A stretch of 64,000 bases of DNA from Paenibacillus periandrae (GCF_022458865.1 NZ_JAJNMU010000003.1:248001-312000), one strand, 5' to 3'. Positions 1 to 9,500 are shown, counted from the stretch's first letter. Made by a program: numbers and translations. The notes: generated from the sequence alone by a model not told the origin.

Positions 1-700
1 ACAGATGCGAATTAATCTTCAAGAAGGCTTCCCGCTCTTAACGACAAAGAAGCTTCATATCAAATCCATTGTTCATGAACTATTGTGGTTTTTAAGCGGC
101 AATACGAATATCAAGTATTTACGTGACAATGGTGTGAGGATTTGGGACGAATGGGCTGACGAAGAAGGAAATCTCGGTCGGGTCTATGGTGCGCAGTGGA
201 GAACATGGCTTGGTCCTAATGGACAAGTTGTTGATCAGATTACGAATGTGATTGGGCAAATTAAAAGCAATCCGGATTCGCGTAGACATTTGGTGAGCGC
301 ATGGAATCCTGCAGAAGTCGATGGTATGGCTTTGCCGCCCTGCCATTATGCTTTTCAGTTTTATGTAGCGAACGGCAAGCTGTCGTGCATGTTTCAGATG
401 AGATCGATCGATACGTTTTTGGGGCTCCCCTTTAATTTGGCGTCGTACGCACTGCTAACCCATATGATTGCGCAGCAGTGTGATCTGGAAGTCGGGGATT
501 TAATCTGGACGGGCGGCGATACGCATATTTACTTGAATCATTTGGAGCAGGTTGAGCTGCAGTTGACTCGAGAGCCGTTCCCGCTGCCAACACTTCATAT
601 CAAAAGAAAACCCGATTCGATCTTCGACTATACGTTTGAGGATTTTGAATTTGTCAGCTATCAGGCACATCCGGGGATCAAGGCCATTATCGCAGTTTAA
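1..700 (+). CDS. thyA: Thymidylate synthase ThyA, 5' end cut by window
   Basis: Makes dTMP from dUMP using methylene-tetrahydrofolate, in the cytoplasm. The reading frame is already open at base 2 (a Gln codon before the first visible Met). That Met aligns with an internal Met about 30 residues into E. coli ThyA, so the true start lies outside the window. The catalytic Cys is in the PPCHYAFQF stretch, and the family motifs FLGLPFN, WTGGDTH and IFDY near the C-terminus are intact; the end matches the usual family C-terminus (HPGIKA). folA follows 32 bases downstream, the classic thyA-folA pairing: ThyA produces the dihydrofolate that DHFR recycles. Family assignment is certain; only the 5' boundary is missing. 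Confidence 0.97.
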   Translation, partial: QMRINLQEGFPLLTTKKLHIKSIVHELLWFLSGNTNIKYLRDNGVRIWDEWADEEGNLGRVYGAQWRTWLGPNGQVVDQITNVIGQIKSNPDSRRHLVSAWNPAEVDGMALPPCHYAFQFYVANGKLSCMFQMRSIDTFLGLPFNLASYALLTHMIAQQCDLEVGDLIWTGGDTHIYLNHLEQVELQLTREPFPLPTLHIKRKPDSIFDYTFEDFEFVSYQAHPGIKAIIAV

Positions 701-732
701 GCTTAGCTGCTAATCGAACAAGGGGGATCATC

Positions 733-1257
733 ATGACCATATCCTATATTTTCGCAATGGATGAAGCAAGAGGTTTTGGCAAGGATAACCGGATGCCATG
801 GTATTTACCAGCGGATTTTGCTTATTTTAAAAGAACGACTCTGGAGCATACGATTCTGATGGGACGCAAAACGTTCGAATCGATTGGCAATAAGCCTTTG
901 CCCAAGCGGCACAACGTGATTATGACCAGAGACGAGGACTATACCGCAGAGGGCTGTGATATTGTCCACACGGTCGAGGAAGCATTGGAGCGCTTTGGAC
1001 ACGGCGGCAGCTGGGAAGGCAAGGAGCTGTTCGTCATCGGCGGTGTTGAGGTATTCAAGCTGTTCATGCCGCATGTGGACCGAATGTATATCACAGAAAT
1101 AGCTCATCGCTTTGAGGTCGATACGTACTTCCCGGAAATCAATGAAGCCGAGTGGCGGGAAGTCGCCAGAGAAGCCGGGGTCACAGATGAAAAAAATGTG
1201 TACGAGCATGATTATGTCATCTATGAGCGTATCCAACCGGCGGGCGAACGGAGTTGA
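733..1257 (+). CDS. folA: Dihydrofolate reductase
   Basis: NADPH-dependent reduction of dihydrofolate to tetrahydrofolate. The 174-residue protein has the normal size and motif order: FAMDEARGFGKDN (N-terminal strand and loop), MPWYLPADFAYFK with the acidic active-site Asp in place, GRKTFESI, a VIMTRDE strand and the cofactor motif VIGGVEVFK. The start ATG is preceded by AGGGGG at good spacing. It lies directly after thyA and four bases before the next gene, so the three may form one transcript. Nothing looks truncated. Confidence 0.96.
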   Translation: MTISYIFAMDEARGFGKDNRMPWYLPADFAYFKRTTLEHTILMGRKTFESIGNKPLPKRHNVIMTRDEDYTAEGCDIVHTVEEALERFGHGGSWEGKELFVIGGVEVFKLFMPHVDRMYITEIAHRFEVDTYFPEINEAEWREVAREAGVTDEKNVYEHDYVIYERIQPAGERS

Positions 1258-1261
1258 TTAT

Positions 1262-2719
1262 ATGAAGAGACTCTGGGGAAAGCAGGCTGTCGCGGCAGTG
1301 ATCGCTGTTCTTATGTTGGGCTGGATAGCGCCGGCTCCAACAGCCGCGGCTAGCGGTTCATTACCGCTGCAATCAACCGTTGTTCAGGCGAACGGTAAAA
1401 GCTTTACGATACAATGGACGACAATCGATTTGTCGGACCCGCATCTTCGTGTGATGCCGGTAACAGCGGCAGAGGGGATTGGTCATGTGGAAAGCTTCGC
1501 AACCATGATCGATCACAGTGGCGCTGTGGCGGCTATTAACGGAACCTTTTTCGATGCGTATGAGCAGGATGAGAGTTTAAGGCATCCGAATGGCTTACTT
1601 GTGGAGTCCGGCAGCTTTGTACGGTCAGGTGACAATGTATCGCTTGGTATCCGCACAGATAAGTCAGCGTTGATTCATCGACTGGAGACCGCTCTTACAT
1701 TCAAAGTCAAGCATAACAAAAGTGTATATACCGTATCGCCGTGGGGAACGAACACTTATTATGGTGATGAAGATCTGGATCAGGTAGTCGCGTATACCCG
1801 TCATTTTGGTGAACGGATTGACCGGACGGGCGGGATGAAGGTTATCATCGAAAATGGGCGGATTACGAAGATGACCGAGCAAGTGGCCGACGTTCCTGAG
1901 CAGGGTTATGTGATCTTTGTAGGGCATTCCAGCAATAATGACAAGAACCTGCTGCCGCATCTTCATGAGGGCGACGAGGTGGAGGTCGAGGCGCTCATCG
2001 TGGATGGGAACAGCGGGGTCACGGAAAGCTTGCCACAATCGTGGGACACGGCTATGGGTGTCGGACCGAAGCTGGTGACCGATGGACAGGTTGATATCGA
2101 TTATGCGAGAGATGGCTTCGATGATCCGAGAATTACAAGTACAGCCAATACCCGCAGCTTTGTCGGTGTAGACGGGAATGGCCATCTGCTGATGGGGACA
2201 ATTTCCGCGGCGACGGTTGCAGATATGGCACAGGCACTTGTCCAGCTCGGTTTAAGAGAGGCAATGAACATGGATGGCGGCGCCAGCTCTGGCTTGTATG
2301 TCGAAGGAGCCATGAAGCGTACGCCGGGAAGATTGCTGAGTAATGCTCTGATCGTGAAGCGTTATAGGGACCCACAGGTTCAGGTGACCGTGAACGGAAG
2401 CTTCGTGCATGAATTTCGTGGCTTCATTAAGCAAGATGTGACGATGGTGCCGTTTCGTGGCATTTTTGAACGGATTGGCGCTGACTTTCATTGGAATGAG
2501 CAAGAACGGGTGCTGACGTCCAAACGTGGTTCCATCGAGCTCATGCTGCGGCCGGATGTGCCTGAAGCGACAGTGAATGGCAAGTCCATCCAGCTCGATC
2601 AGGCACCAACTATTGTGGACGGTCATATTTATATTCCGCTTCGTTTTGTCGGGGAAACGCTGGGAGCGAAGGTTGGCTGGGAGCAAGGGCTGTATCGGGC
2701 TACCCTGGATTTGAAGTAG
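1262..2719 (+). CDS. Secreted NAGPA-type phosphodiester glycosidase with stalk domain
   Basis: Starting at the ATG four bases after folA gives 485 residues. An upstream in-frame Met exists but lies inside folA and yields no sensible leader. The chosen start gives a typical signal peptide (MKRLWGKQ, a hydrophobic core, then PAPTAAASG). The middle (about residues 95-375) resembles the phosphodiester glycosidase (NAGPA, formerly DUF2233) family: AINGTFFDAY near the front, SFVGVDGNGHLLMGT, and MNMDGGASSGLYV near the end. Residues 375-485 look like a copper-amine-oxidase-like stalk domain (VTMVPFRGIFE, IYIPLRFVGETLGAKVGW), common in secreted Paenibacillus proteins. A role on cell-surface glycopolymers is inferred; the substrate is unknown. 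Confidence 0.85.
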   Translation: MKRLWGKQAVAAVIAVLMLGWIAPAPTAAASGSLPLQSTVVQANGKSFTIQWTTIDLSDPHLRVMPVTAAEGIGHVESFATMIDHSGAVAAINGTFFDAYEQDESLRHPNGLLVESGSFVRSGDNVSLGIRTDKSALIHRLETALTFKVKHNKSVYTVSPWGTNTYYGDEDLDQVVAYTRHFGERIDRTGGMKVIIENGRITKMTEQVADVPEQGYVIFVGHSSNNDKNLLPHLHEGDEVEVEALIVDGNSGVTESLPQSWDTAMGVGPKLVTDGQVDIDYARDGFDDPRITSTANTRSFVGVDGNGHLLMGTISAATVADMAQALVQLGLREAMNMDGGASSGLYVEGAMKRTPGRLLSNALIVKRYRDPQVQVTVNGSFVHEFRGFIKQDVTMVPFRGIFERIGADFHWNEQERVLTSKRGSIELMLRPDVPEATVNGKSIQLDQAPTIVDGHIYIPLRFVGETLGAKVGWEQGLYRATLDLK

Positions 2720-2815
2720 GTGTAAGAGCAGGCAGTGCTCGGAAAACGAAGGAATGAATACTGCGATTTTGGCGCATCTTATGGGAGAAGTAACCACCGA
2801 AAGGATGTGCCCATA

Positions 2816-3133
2816 ATGACTGAAGTCAATCAGCATCAGATGCCCCTGCGGCATGTAATCGACAATGCGGAGAAGGCAATTCAGGTTGCCAAGGATGCAG
2901 AAATGGCGGTACGTCACGCACAGATTGATTCTAATCCGCAAAAGCTGGCTAGCTCTATCGATCAGCTGGAGACGGCTATGCGTACTGTACAGCAGGCACA
3001 AAGCCAGATTCATATGCAGGAAATTGAGCCTAACCAGCAGGTGCTTAAGCAGGTTCAGGAGCAGCTGACGCAAGCCGAGCAAAGTCTGGATGTAGTTCTT
3101 GGAAATTCAGAGCAGCCCAAGCAGATGCGCTAA
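2816..3133 (+). CDS. Small helical protein of unknown function
   Basis: The open frame extends further upstream, but the ATG used here has an AAAGGA ribosome site, and the upstream part is low-quality sequence. The 105-residue product is almost wholly helical, Gln/Ala/Glu-rich, with heptad-like spacing (DNAEKAIQVAKDAEMAVRHA, QLETAMRTVQQAQSQ, QVLKQVQEQLTQAEQSL), so a soluble coiled coil or helical bundle is likely. No Cys, signal peptide or membrane segment. I do not recognise a family. It is followed by a strong hairpin, so it is probably the last gene of its transcript. Confidence 0.7.
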   Translation: MTEVNQHQMPLRHVIDNAEKAIQVAKDAEMAVRHAQIDSNPQKLASSIDQLETAMRTVQQAQSQIHMQEIEPNQQVLKQVQEQLTQAEQSLDVVLGNSEQPKQMR

Positions 3134-3217
3134 TTCGCATAGAAGAAGAGGGTCGAACGCCGCCAACCTGATCTGGGAGGGCGGTGGTCGATCCTCGGCT
3201 GCCGCATCTCATTATGT

Positions 3218-3263
3218 AACAGCCCGAGAACACCGTCCATCTGCGGTGTTCTCGGGCTGTTTG
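3218..3263 (+). terminator. Strong hairpin, probable terminator
   Basis: Perfect 18-bp stem (arms 3218-3235 and 3244-3261, beginning AACAGCCCGAG) with an 8-base loop, followed by only a short T stretch. It sits after the small helical protein gene and before map. Confidence 0.75.
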
Positions 3264-3394
3264 ACAATCTTTGTCGCCGCCGAAATTATATGTTAACATT
3301 ATGACTACTTGCTGCATACGTATGGAAGATGTTTTATGCCTAACGGGGTCACTTAACAAGGGGCACCAAGAATTGTACTTGATGAGGTGAAGCT

Positions 3395-4141
3395 GTGATA
3401 ATAATAAAAAGCAAGCAGGAAATAGCAAAAATGAGAGAAGCCGGAATTATATTAGCACGCTGTCATCAGGAAATAGCCAAACGTATCAAGCCGGGAGTCA
3501 CTTCGTGGGAAATCGATCAATTCGTCGAAAAGTTCCTTGAGGAGAATGGCGCTACACCTGAGCAAAAAGGCTTTCACGGATACGAGTACGCTACCTGTGC
3601 ATCCGTTAATGATGTCATTTGCCACGGATTTCCCAAAAAAGAGCCGCTCCGTGACGGCGATATCGTCACCATCGATATGGTCGTTAATCTTGATGGATGG
3701 CTAGCTGATTCGGCATGGAGCTACAAGGTTGGCAATGTATCCGCAACAGCGGATAAGCTGCTGAGAGTGACGAAGGAAAGTCTGATGCGAGGTATTGAGC
3801 AAGCAAGAATCGGCAACCGTATGGGTGACGTGGGATATGCCATCCAATCCTACGCAGAAGCCGAGGGCTTCTCGGTTGTGCGTGATTTTGTCGGTCACGG
3901 AATCGGGCAATCGATGCATGAAGAACCCCAGGTTCCGCATTATGGACATCAGGGCAAAGGGATTCGTTTTACGGAGGGCATGGTCATTACGATTGAACCG
4001 ATGATTAATGAGTTTGCTTACCAATCGAAGACTGATCCAGATGGCTGGACTGCGAGAACGTTGGATGGCGGTCTATCTGCCCAGTACGAACATACGATTG
4101 CGATTACGAGTGAAGGCCCGGTTATATTAACACAACTTTAA
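3395..4141 (+). CDS. map: Methionine aminopeptidase type I, stand-alone copy
   Basis: Removes the initiator Met from new proteins. GTG start with GAGGTG just upstream; 248 residues, normal for the family. All metal and substrate residues are visible: H in SVNDVICHGFP, D94 (IVTIDMV), D105 (GWLADSA), H168 (GHGIGQ), H175 (MHEEP), E201 (TIEPM) and E232 (YEHTIAI). The segment after the second Asp reads ADSAWSY rather than the usual GDTSRTF; this resembles the extra YflG-type paralogue of Bacillus rather than the copy found beside ribosomal protein genes. The single-gene context between two hairpins fits a second, non-ribosomal map gene. Confidence 0.93.
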   Translation: MIIIKSKQEIAKMREAGIILARCHQEIAKRIKPGVTSWEIDQFVEKFLEENGATPEQKGFHGYEYATCASVNDVICHGFPKKEPLRDGDIVTIDMVVNLDGWLADSAWSYKVGNVSATADKLLRVTKESLMRGIEQARIGNRMGDVGYAIQSYAEAEGFSVVRDFVGHGIGQSMHEEPQVPHYGHQGKGIRFTEGMVITIEPMINEFAYQSKTDPDGWTARTLDGGLSAQYEHTIAITSEGPVILTQL

Positions 4142-4144
4142 CAT

Positions 4145-4193
4145 TAAGGGCTGTGCTTGAGTCAAAAAAGACCAGAGTACAGCTTCTTTTTTA
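4145..4193 (+). terminator. Probable terminator after map
   Basis: Imperfect inverted repeat (arm near 4146-4160, partner ACAGCTTCT near 4178-4187, with G-U pairs), followed by a run of six T. It lies between map and chrA. Confidence 0.6.
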
Positions 4194-4234
4194 TGTTAAG
4201 CTGGAATTAAAAAGTTGTCAGGTGGAATGTAAAG

Positions 4235-5416
4235 ATGAAACGTGTGTCATGGCTTCATATATTGGCAGCCTCTTTTCAATTAGGGTTAACCTCGTTCGGA
4301 GGCCCCGCAGCGCATCTTGGTTATTTTCATGAGCATTATGTGAAACGCAAGCAGTGGATTGATGAGGAGAGCTATGCTGATCTGGTCGCATTATGTCAAT
4401 TTCTTCCTGGACCTGCGAGCAGCAAGGTTGGCATCGGGATCGGCTTTATGCGCGGTGGGGTCATGGGGGCTATAATGGCATGGATCGGATTCACACTGCC
4501 CTCGGCGTTGGTGCTTGCCCTCTTTGCGTATTGGTCTCAGGGCTGGGATGCGTCGAGTACAGGTTGGCTCCATGGACTTAAGCTGGCGGCTGTAGCCATT
4601 GTGGCGCAGGCCGTATGGGGAATGGGCAAAAATCTGGCGCCGGACCGCGGAAGAGCCACGATAGCCATACTGACAACTGCGATAGCACTACTTTTTCCAT
4701 CCACCTATACTCAGTTAATTGTCATTATAGCGGCAGGTGTACTTGGTCTTATGATCTACAAGCAGAGCAGCACAGACATGGAAAAGCCTGTGCAGGCATT
4801 ATCTCCCGCGTATCGGAGTCTTGCTATCGGCTCGTTGATTGCATTCGTCGCTTTGTTATTCCTGCTCCCCATGCTGCGGAGTTTGACGCCTAACCTATGG
4901 GTGGCGATGTTCGATAGCTTTTACCGTACAGGTGCACTTGTCTTTGGAGGCGGTCATGTAGTGCTGCCATTGCTGGAGCAGGAGCTAATGCCGATGGGCT
5001 GGCTGAGCAAGGAACAGTTTCTGGCGGGTTATGGAGCAGCGCAAGCAGTCCCAGGTCCTTTGTTTACATTCGCCTCCTATTTGGGCTTTATAATCCATGG
5101 CTGGCTCGGTGCGGTTGTTGCCACGATAGCCATTTTCCTTCCTGCCTTTTTGCTGGTGCTGGGGGCGTTGCCCTTCTGGAACAAGCTGCGCAGACAGCCG
5201 CAAACCCGAGGCGCGCTAACCGCTATTAATGCGGCTGTTGTCGGAATTCTGCTGGCTGCTCTCTATGATCCGGTATGGGTAAGCTCGGTGCGAACAACGG
5301 GTGATTTTGTGATGGTTCTTGCTTTGTTCGGAGCTCTGATATTCTGGAAGCTGCCTTCATGGTGTATGGTGATTTTGTCCATTGGCGGCGGGATGCTGCT
5401 GGTGGCTTTTCAATAG
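4235..5416 (+). CDS. chrA: Chromate transporter, two-domain form
   Basis: Inner-membrane transporter of the CHR family, which exports chromate. The 393-residue protein carries both homologous CHR halves in one chain. The first half has LTSFGGPAAHLGYFHEHYV and LCQFLPGPASSKVGI (residues about 18-70). The second has LVFGGGHVVLPLLEQELM and GYGAAQAVPGPLFTFASYLG (about 235-285). Around ten to twelve hydrophobic helices are visible. Start ATG preceded by AGGTGG. It stands alone between a terminator and an LCP gene. True substrate cannot be read from sequence, but both signature FGGP/PGP motif pairs are intact. Confidence 0.93.
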   Translation: MKRVSWLHILAASFQLGLTSFGGPAAHLGYFHEHYVKRKQWIDEESYADLVALCQFLPGPASSKVGIGIGFMRGGVMGAIMAWIGFTLPSALVLALFAYWSQGWDASSTGWLHGLKLAAVAIVAQAVWGMGKNLAPDRGRATIAILTTAIALLFPSTYTQLIVIIAAGVLGLMIYKQSSTDMEKPVQALSPAYRSLAIGSLIAFVALLFLLPMLRSLTPNLWVAMFDSFYRTGALVFGGGHVVLPLLEQELMPMGWLSKEQFLAGYGAAQAVPGPLFTFASYLGFIIHGWLGAVVATIAIFLPAFLLVLGALPFWNKLRRQPQTRGALTAINAAVVGILLAALYDPVWVSSVRTTGDFVMVLALFGALIFWKLPSWCMVILSIGGGMLLVAFQ

Positions 5417-5536
5417 CTTTCCAAATAAAATGAACAAAGTGGTCTTAAATTGAAACCTTTTTCAGTAATTAAGGGTATATATGTTTAAGGATATGAATGA
5501 GGATATCCGGTATATTGATTGGAACGGAGCTTACCT

Positions 5537-6733
5537 ATGAAAAAAAAAATATGGATTGTTGCCTGTCTGTGTGTGATTTTGCTAGCGGGTGTTTCGGGCC
5601 TATATACGTATTCCATTTATAGTCAGGCGGAAAAGGCGATTGATAAAATGAGTGCACCTGTGCCTGTCGTAGTGCCTGTCAAGGAGTCAGCCAAGGTCAA
5701 GCCACTCACACTGCTGCTGATGGGAATTGACTATCGACCTGAAACGGGCAGCCTGAATTCGGATGTGATTATGGTGGTTACGTTGAATCCGGACAAAAAG
5801 TCGGCGACCCTCGTATCGCTGCCGCGTGATCTGCAGCTGGACCCGGAGGGACTGGAAGCCCGCAAAGCGAACTATTATTATCCTCATTTTATGCTGAAGG
5901 ACAAGGAAACGGCGTTTGCCAATACGAAGCAAATCTTCAGCGACTTGTTGGGCATCCCGATCGATTATGCGGTAACGGTTGATTTTGACGGCTTCCGGAA
6001 GGTAGTTGATTTGATGGGTGGATTGACGATCGACGTCGATATGAATATGCGTTATGTGGATGATGAGGACGGCACTGATATTAATTTGAAAAAAGGGACA
6101 GCTTTGCTGAATGGCAAGCAGGTGCTCGATTTTGTCAGATATCGCAAATCCAATCGCAATACAGAGGAATCAAGCGATCTGGAACGGAATCTACGTCAGC
6201 AGCAGGTGCTGAACGAACTGCTTACTTCTCTAAAAAGTGTGGATGGCGTCACCAAGCTGGGTTCTATTATTGGCACGCTTGGTGATCACATTCGAACGGA
6301 TGTGCCAGCCTCACAGCTGCGTGATTTTATAAGCACTTATTATGATATTTCACCTGAAAATGTGGAGTACATTCCCTTGGACGGAGAGTGGGTCAGCCCA
6401 TATATTGTTGTGTCGGACGAGGTGCTTAATAAGGCACGTTACGCGTTGAAGCTGCAGCTGAATGGAGGCGTAATGCCGGAGTCAGGTGTCGATTCGGAGT
6501 CACCTATCGATTTTGGGAAGAACACTGAAAGTACGGGCGTGGGAACAGGTAAAGGCACTGGTGCGAATACAGGAACAGGTACAGGCACAGGGAAGACTGG
6601 CAGTGGTGGTACCAGCACAAGTACACAAAGCAGCAAGCCAACGAACGGTACGACCGTAAGTCCGAAACCGCCTGTGAATAATGACAAGAATACGATCAGC
6701 AAGTCTACATATGAGAGCCGGACCGGTAAGTAA
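5537..6733 (+). CDS. LytR-CpsA-Psr family cell-wall glycopolymer ligase
   Basis: LCP enzymes attach teichoic acids or other glycopolymers to peptidoglycan outside the membrane. The ATG after ACGGAG is used (398 residues); an upstream in-frame TTG lacks a ribosome site. One N-terminal membrane helix (residues 5-25), then the LCP domain from about 60 to 230: LLLMGIDYRPE, NSDVIMVVTLNPD, ATLVSLPRDLQ, GLTIDVDMNMRY, LLNGKQVLDFVRYRKS, and the Arg-rich ERNLRQQQV. The last 80 residues are a Gly/Thr/Ser-rich, low-complexity tail, probably a flexible wall-spanning segment. The gene is monocistronic as far as can be seen. Confidence 0.93.
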   Translation: MKKKIWIVACLCVILLAGVSGLYTYSIYSQAEKAIDKMSAPVPVVVPVKESAKVKPLTLLLMGIDYRPETGSLNSDVIMVVTLNPDKKSATLVSLPRDLQLDPEGLEARKANYYYPHFMLKDKETAFANTKQIFSDLLGIPIDYAVTVDFDGFRKVVDLMGGLTIDVDMNMRYVDDEDGTDINLKKGTALLNGKQVLDFVRYRKSNRNTEESSDLERNLRQQQVLNELLTSLKSVDGVTKLGSIIGTLGDHIRTDVPASQLRDFISTYYDISPENVEYIPLDGEWVSPYIVVSDEVLNKARYALKLQLNGGVMPESGVDSESPIDFGKNTESTGVGTGKGTGANTGTGTGTGKTGSGGTSTSTQSSKPTNGTTVSPKPPVNNDKNTISKSTYESRTGK

Positions 6734-6857
6734 GTAAAAGCAGGTTGTTCGTCATCCAGCGTGTGTATGCCCACAATTCTAATACGTAACTTACAATCCG
6801 CATATAATTTGCTGTATTGGAAAAAATATCCCTGAGCACATAAGGAGGGATAGGCAT

Positions 6858-7001
6858 ATGCCCAATCAAAAAATCGAGATTGAAACAGATGGAGATCCCC
6901 AAACCATCTATGAAGACACAGACGCACATGAACGAACAGGGTTTATGGTTGAAGATACGAAGCAAATTCGCGATGAGAATGCCAATGAAGTAGAATATTG
7001 A
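6858..7001 (+). CDS. Small acidic protein, 47 residues, unknown
   Basis: ATG preceded by a near-perfect TAAGGAGGGA site at optimal distance, followed by 47 codons, a stop and, 19 bases later, a clean terminator. The product is very acidic (many Asp/Glu; ITDGDP-like and EDTKQIRDENANE patches), without Cys or hydrophobic stretch, so probably cytoplasmic and possibly unstructured. I do not recognise it. The signals around it argue for a real gene. Confidence 0.7.
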   Translation: MPNQKIEIETDGDPQTIYEDTDAHERTGFMVEDTKQIRDENANEVEY

Positions 7002-7019
7002 GACCATTAGCTTATCGGT

Positions 7020-7052
7020 AAACAGCCTCCAAGCACATTGGAGGCTGTTTGC
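7020..7052 (+). terminator. Terminator, possibly bidirectional
   Basis: Perfect 13-bp stem (arms 7020-7032 and 7038-7050) with a 5-base loop, ending in TTT on the plus strand and starting with AAA, so it could act both ways. It separates the small acidic gene from the converging minus-strand gene that ends at 7094. Confidence 0.85.
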
Positions 7053-7093
7053 TTGCGTACAAATACTTCGCACGTTTGGCGATGTTAATTCCT

Positions 7094-8983
7094 TTAGTCC
7101 GTGTTGTCGGTATCCAGCTTGTGCAGCTCGGGAATGAATCTGAAGAATACATCCCGCCCATCGATATTGGCAAAGAAGGTCAGCTTGCGATGGTTCCAAA
7201 AACGGGTATGAACTTGACTGGGCTGGGTGCCTTGAATGATTTCAGAGAGTACCGTTTTTTCTTTGGTTTGCAGGTTATAAACGAAGCTATCGGTGTGATA
7301 CTCGTTGTCCCTCTGTATGATGTCTACAGCGATGTATTTGGAATCTGGGTCTACAATTAGATTTTCAGATTGTACATCTGGAATCGTATCCATACGAATA
7401 AATTGTCGTGTACTCATATTAAAGCCCATTACCTGCGTCCGCCAATCGTTATTGTGGGTCTGCTTGAGGGTGAACCAAATCATTTGTGCTGCTTCATTGT
7501 AGGCTATATTGCTCAGAGAATCATGTATCCATGGCTCATCATTGGGTATCTCACTTATAGCAAACAAGGATTGCTTGTTTCCGTTATGAGTAAGGGTTAC
7601 AACCCCGGCTGCCTCACTGACCTCGATATTTTCCTTTTCGTCCATAGCAGTGATTTTGAAGCCACGGGGGCCATCGGCTAATATATAATGTGTTTTGATG
7701 ATTTGATAATAAGGGTCCGCGGTATAGGATAAATAGGTTTCTGCATCGACAAATCGTTGTCCATCTACCTGTCCGCTGCCTGTAATTCTGTAGCCAACCT
7801 GACGCGGATTCGTGCCCTTGAGGTAACCCGGATCATAATTGAAAAAACTGTGGGCATAGTTTTCATCCCGATAAATAAGCGCTTGTATGGACTTGGAAAC
7901 AACGTCTTCAGGAGCTGGTTGGGTCTGGGTAATATTGAATCGCATTAGCTTTTTCCATATCGTATTGGTATGAAAGACCTTGTACACAAACAAGCTTTGC
8001 GAATCCTGACTCCAGGTTGGCTGTTCAAAGGTATTAAGCGCCTGCTGCTTTCCTTCCACGATTGTTCCTGTTCGTTGATCCCAGGCATCAGAAAGATGAT
8101 TATCGGTCACCTGTTTCTTCGTTTTAAAATTCGTATCTGCAATCCATACATCCTCCATAACAGGCTCACCTTGCGATTTAACATAAGCCACGTAAGCTCC
8201 ATTCTGCGAAACACTGGGATACTTCCCGCTATCAAGCACCGTTTCCTCGCCATTTGCAAGATTAATACGAACAATCTGATTGTTCCTCTCCACAAACAAC
8301 GTACGTTGACCCGCAGTGTATGAGGGACTCGTTCCTTCCCCAAGATTTCGCTGTGTTCCCTTTTCCAAATCGAGCTCCCAGATTTCACTGAGACCGCTTG
8401 GGACTGTCTTTTTATTTACCAAGGCGATGCGCTTACCATCAGGCGACCATGCAGGTGTTTCAACCTGATTGTGTGCTGTTACGCCCTGCAGCAGCTGTTG
8501 GCCTCTGTGCGTTGTCAGATCGTAAATAAATGCATTACCATCCTCTGTGTACACCAATTGCCGACCGTCAGGGGATACACGGACATAATTGATATTGCCA
8601 TCAATGAGCTTATGAAATTGTCCATTGCCATAGGCGTAAAGCCCCTTTCCCGGTAGAGGAAAATACAGTATGCCGTTGCTTTCGGCCATGCCCGCACTAT
8701 TTTCTGCTCCGAGCTGTTCGATTAAGGAAAACTGATCTGCAATATGAAGTGAAGCAGCCTCTGTTCGCGGGACCGCTTTTTCCGGCAGCAGCACGGTACT
8801 GAGCAGTAGGATGCACAGCACGGCAGTCACAGCCCCTGTCCACGTCCATGCTCGGGAATAAGCTCTGTGTCCTCGCTTGAACACAAAAGTTTGCCTGAGC
8901 TCCTGTTTCAGCTCCTGATTAACGGGCAGGCTCATTCTGATATCTTCCATCATTTCATCAAACTGAGATTGCGAATGCTGCAT
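7094..8983 (-). CDS. Membrane-anchored TolB-like propeller, probable anti-sigma partner
   Basis: 629 residues. The first 40 residues are cytoplasmic and charged (FDEMMEDIRMSLPVNQELKQ), like short anti-sigma N-termini. They are followed by one membrane helix (about 45-66) and a long outside region with repeated beta-propeller blades: VRVSPDGRQLVYTEDG, PAWSPDGKRIALVNKK, VSQNGAYVAYVK, PTWSQDSQSLFVYK. The gene begins one base after the stop of the ECF sigma factor, the usual sigma/anti-sigma arrangement. I infer that it holds the sigma factor at the membrane and senses an outside signal; no classical zinc anti-sigma motif is visible. Confidence 0.75.
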   Translation of the reverse strand: MQHSQSQFDEMMEDIRMSLPVNQELKQELRQTFVFKRGHRAYSRAWTWTGAVTAVLCILLLSTVLLPEKAVPRTEAASLHIADQFSLIEQLGAENSAGMAESNGILYFPLPGKGLYAYGNGQFHKLIDGNINYVRVSPDGRQLVYTEDGNAFIYDLTTHRGQQLLQGVTAHNQVETPAWSPDGKRIALVNKKTVPSGLSEIWELDLEKGTQRNLGEGTSPSYTAGQRTLFVERNNQIVRINLANGEETVLDSGKYPSVSQNGAYVAYVKSQGEPVMEDVWIADTNFKTKKQVTDNHLSDAWDQRTGTIVEGKQQALNTFEQPTWSQDSQSLFVYKVFHTNTIWKKLMRFNITQTQPAPEDVVSKSIQALIYRDENYAHSFFNYDPGYLKGTNPRQVGYRITGSGQVDGQRFVDAETYLSYTADPYYQIIKTHYILADGPRGFKITAMDEKENIEVSEAAGVVTLTHNGNKQSLFAISEIPNDEPWIHDSLSNIAYNEAAQMIWFTLKQTHNNDWRTQVMGFNMSTRQFIRMDTIPDVQSENLIVDPDSKYIAVDIIQRDNEYHTDSFVYNLQTKEKTVLSEIIQGTQPSQVHTRFWNHRKLTFFANIDGRDVFFRFIPELHKLDTDNTD

Positions 8984-8984
8984 A

Positions 8985-9476
8985 CTAACCCTCCATACAT
9001 ATCGTTATCAACGCTTCCATTTTTTGTTTGATCCGATGCGACTTGGTCTTGAGCCACTGTTCAGTTTTACTCATGATCGAACTGATTTCTTTATATTTCA
9101 GTCCCGCTATGTATTTCATGTTGATGATTTCCTGCTCGTCAGGGGATAACGTCAGGATCGATTGCTTCAGGCAATCATGGCGGAGCTCGGTTTCATCTAA
9201 AAGAGCTCTGGTTCGTGAATAACCAACGACTTCGGGGTCCTGGCCATAGGGAATCTCTTTTCGTTTGCGATAAAAATCGATTACTGTATTTCGGGCTATG
9301 GTCATAAGCCAGGGCTTAATATTTGGGTGCGTCACGGTATTAAATTTTTCAAAAGATTTTCGGAAAATCTCACTTACCAGATCATCTGTGTCCCATCGGT
9401 TGCCCGTCTTAAACAAAACAAAGCGATAGACATCGTCAAAATAATGATCATACATCTCTAAAAACTTATCCTGCAC
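8985..9476 (-). CDS. ECF-type RNA polymerase sigma factor
   Basis: Directs RNA polymerase to stress or envelope promoters. A GTG start (9476) is chosen because GAGGGGG lies just upstream; the open frame continues further but that part is not sigma-like. The 163-residue protein has region 2 (YDHYFDDVYRFVLFKTGN, DTDDLVSEIFRKSFEKF, IKPWLMTIARNTVIDFYRKR) and region 4 (LSPDEQEIINMKYIAGLKYKEIS, then a helix-turn-helix ending TKSHRIKQKM). It is followed immediately by its probable membrane-bound regulator, and an ECF-like promoter lies 25 bases upstream, suggesting autoregulation. Confidence 0.9.
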   Translation of the reverse strand: MQDKFLEMYDHYFDDVYRFVLFKTGNRWDTDDLVSEIFRKSFEKFNTVTHPNIKPWLMTIARNTVIDFYRKRKEIPYGQDPEVVGYSRTRALLDETELRHDCLKQSILTLSPDEQEIINMKYIAGLKYKEISSIMSKTEQWLKTKSHRIKQKMEALITICMEG

Positions 9477-9500
9477 TCTGATTCCCCCTCTCCATAACAA

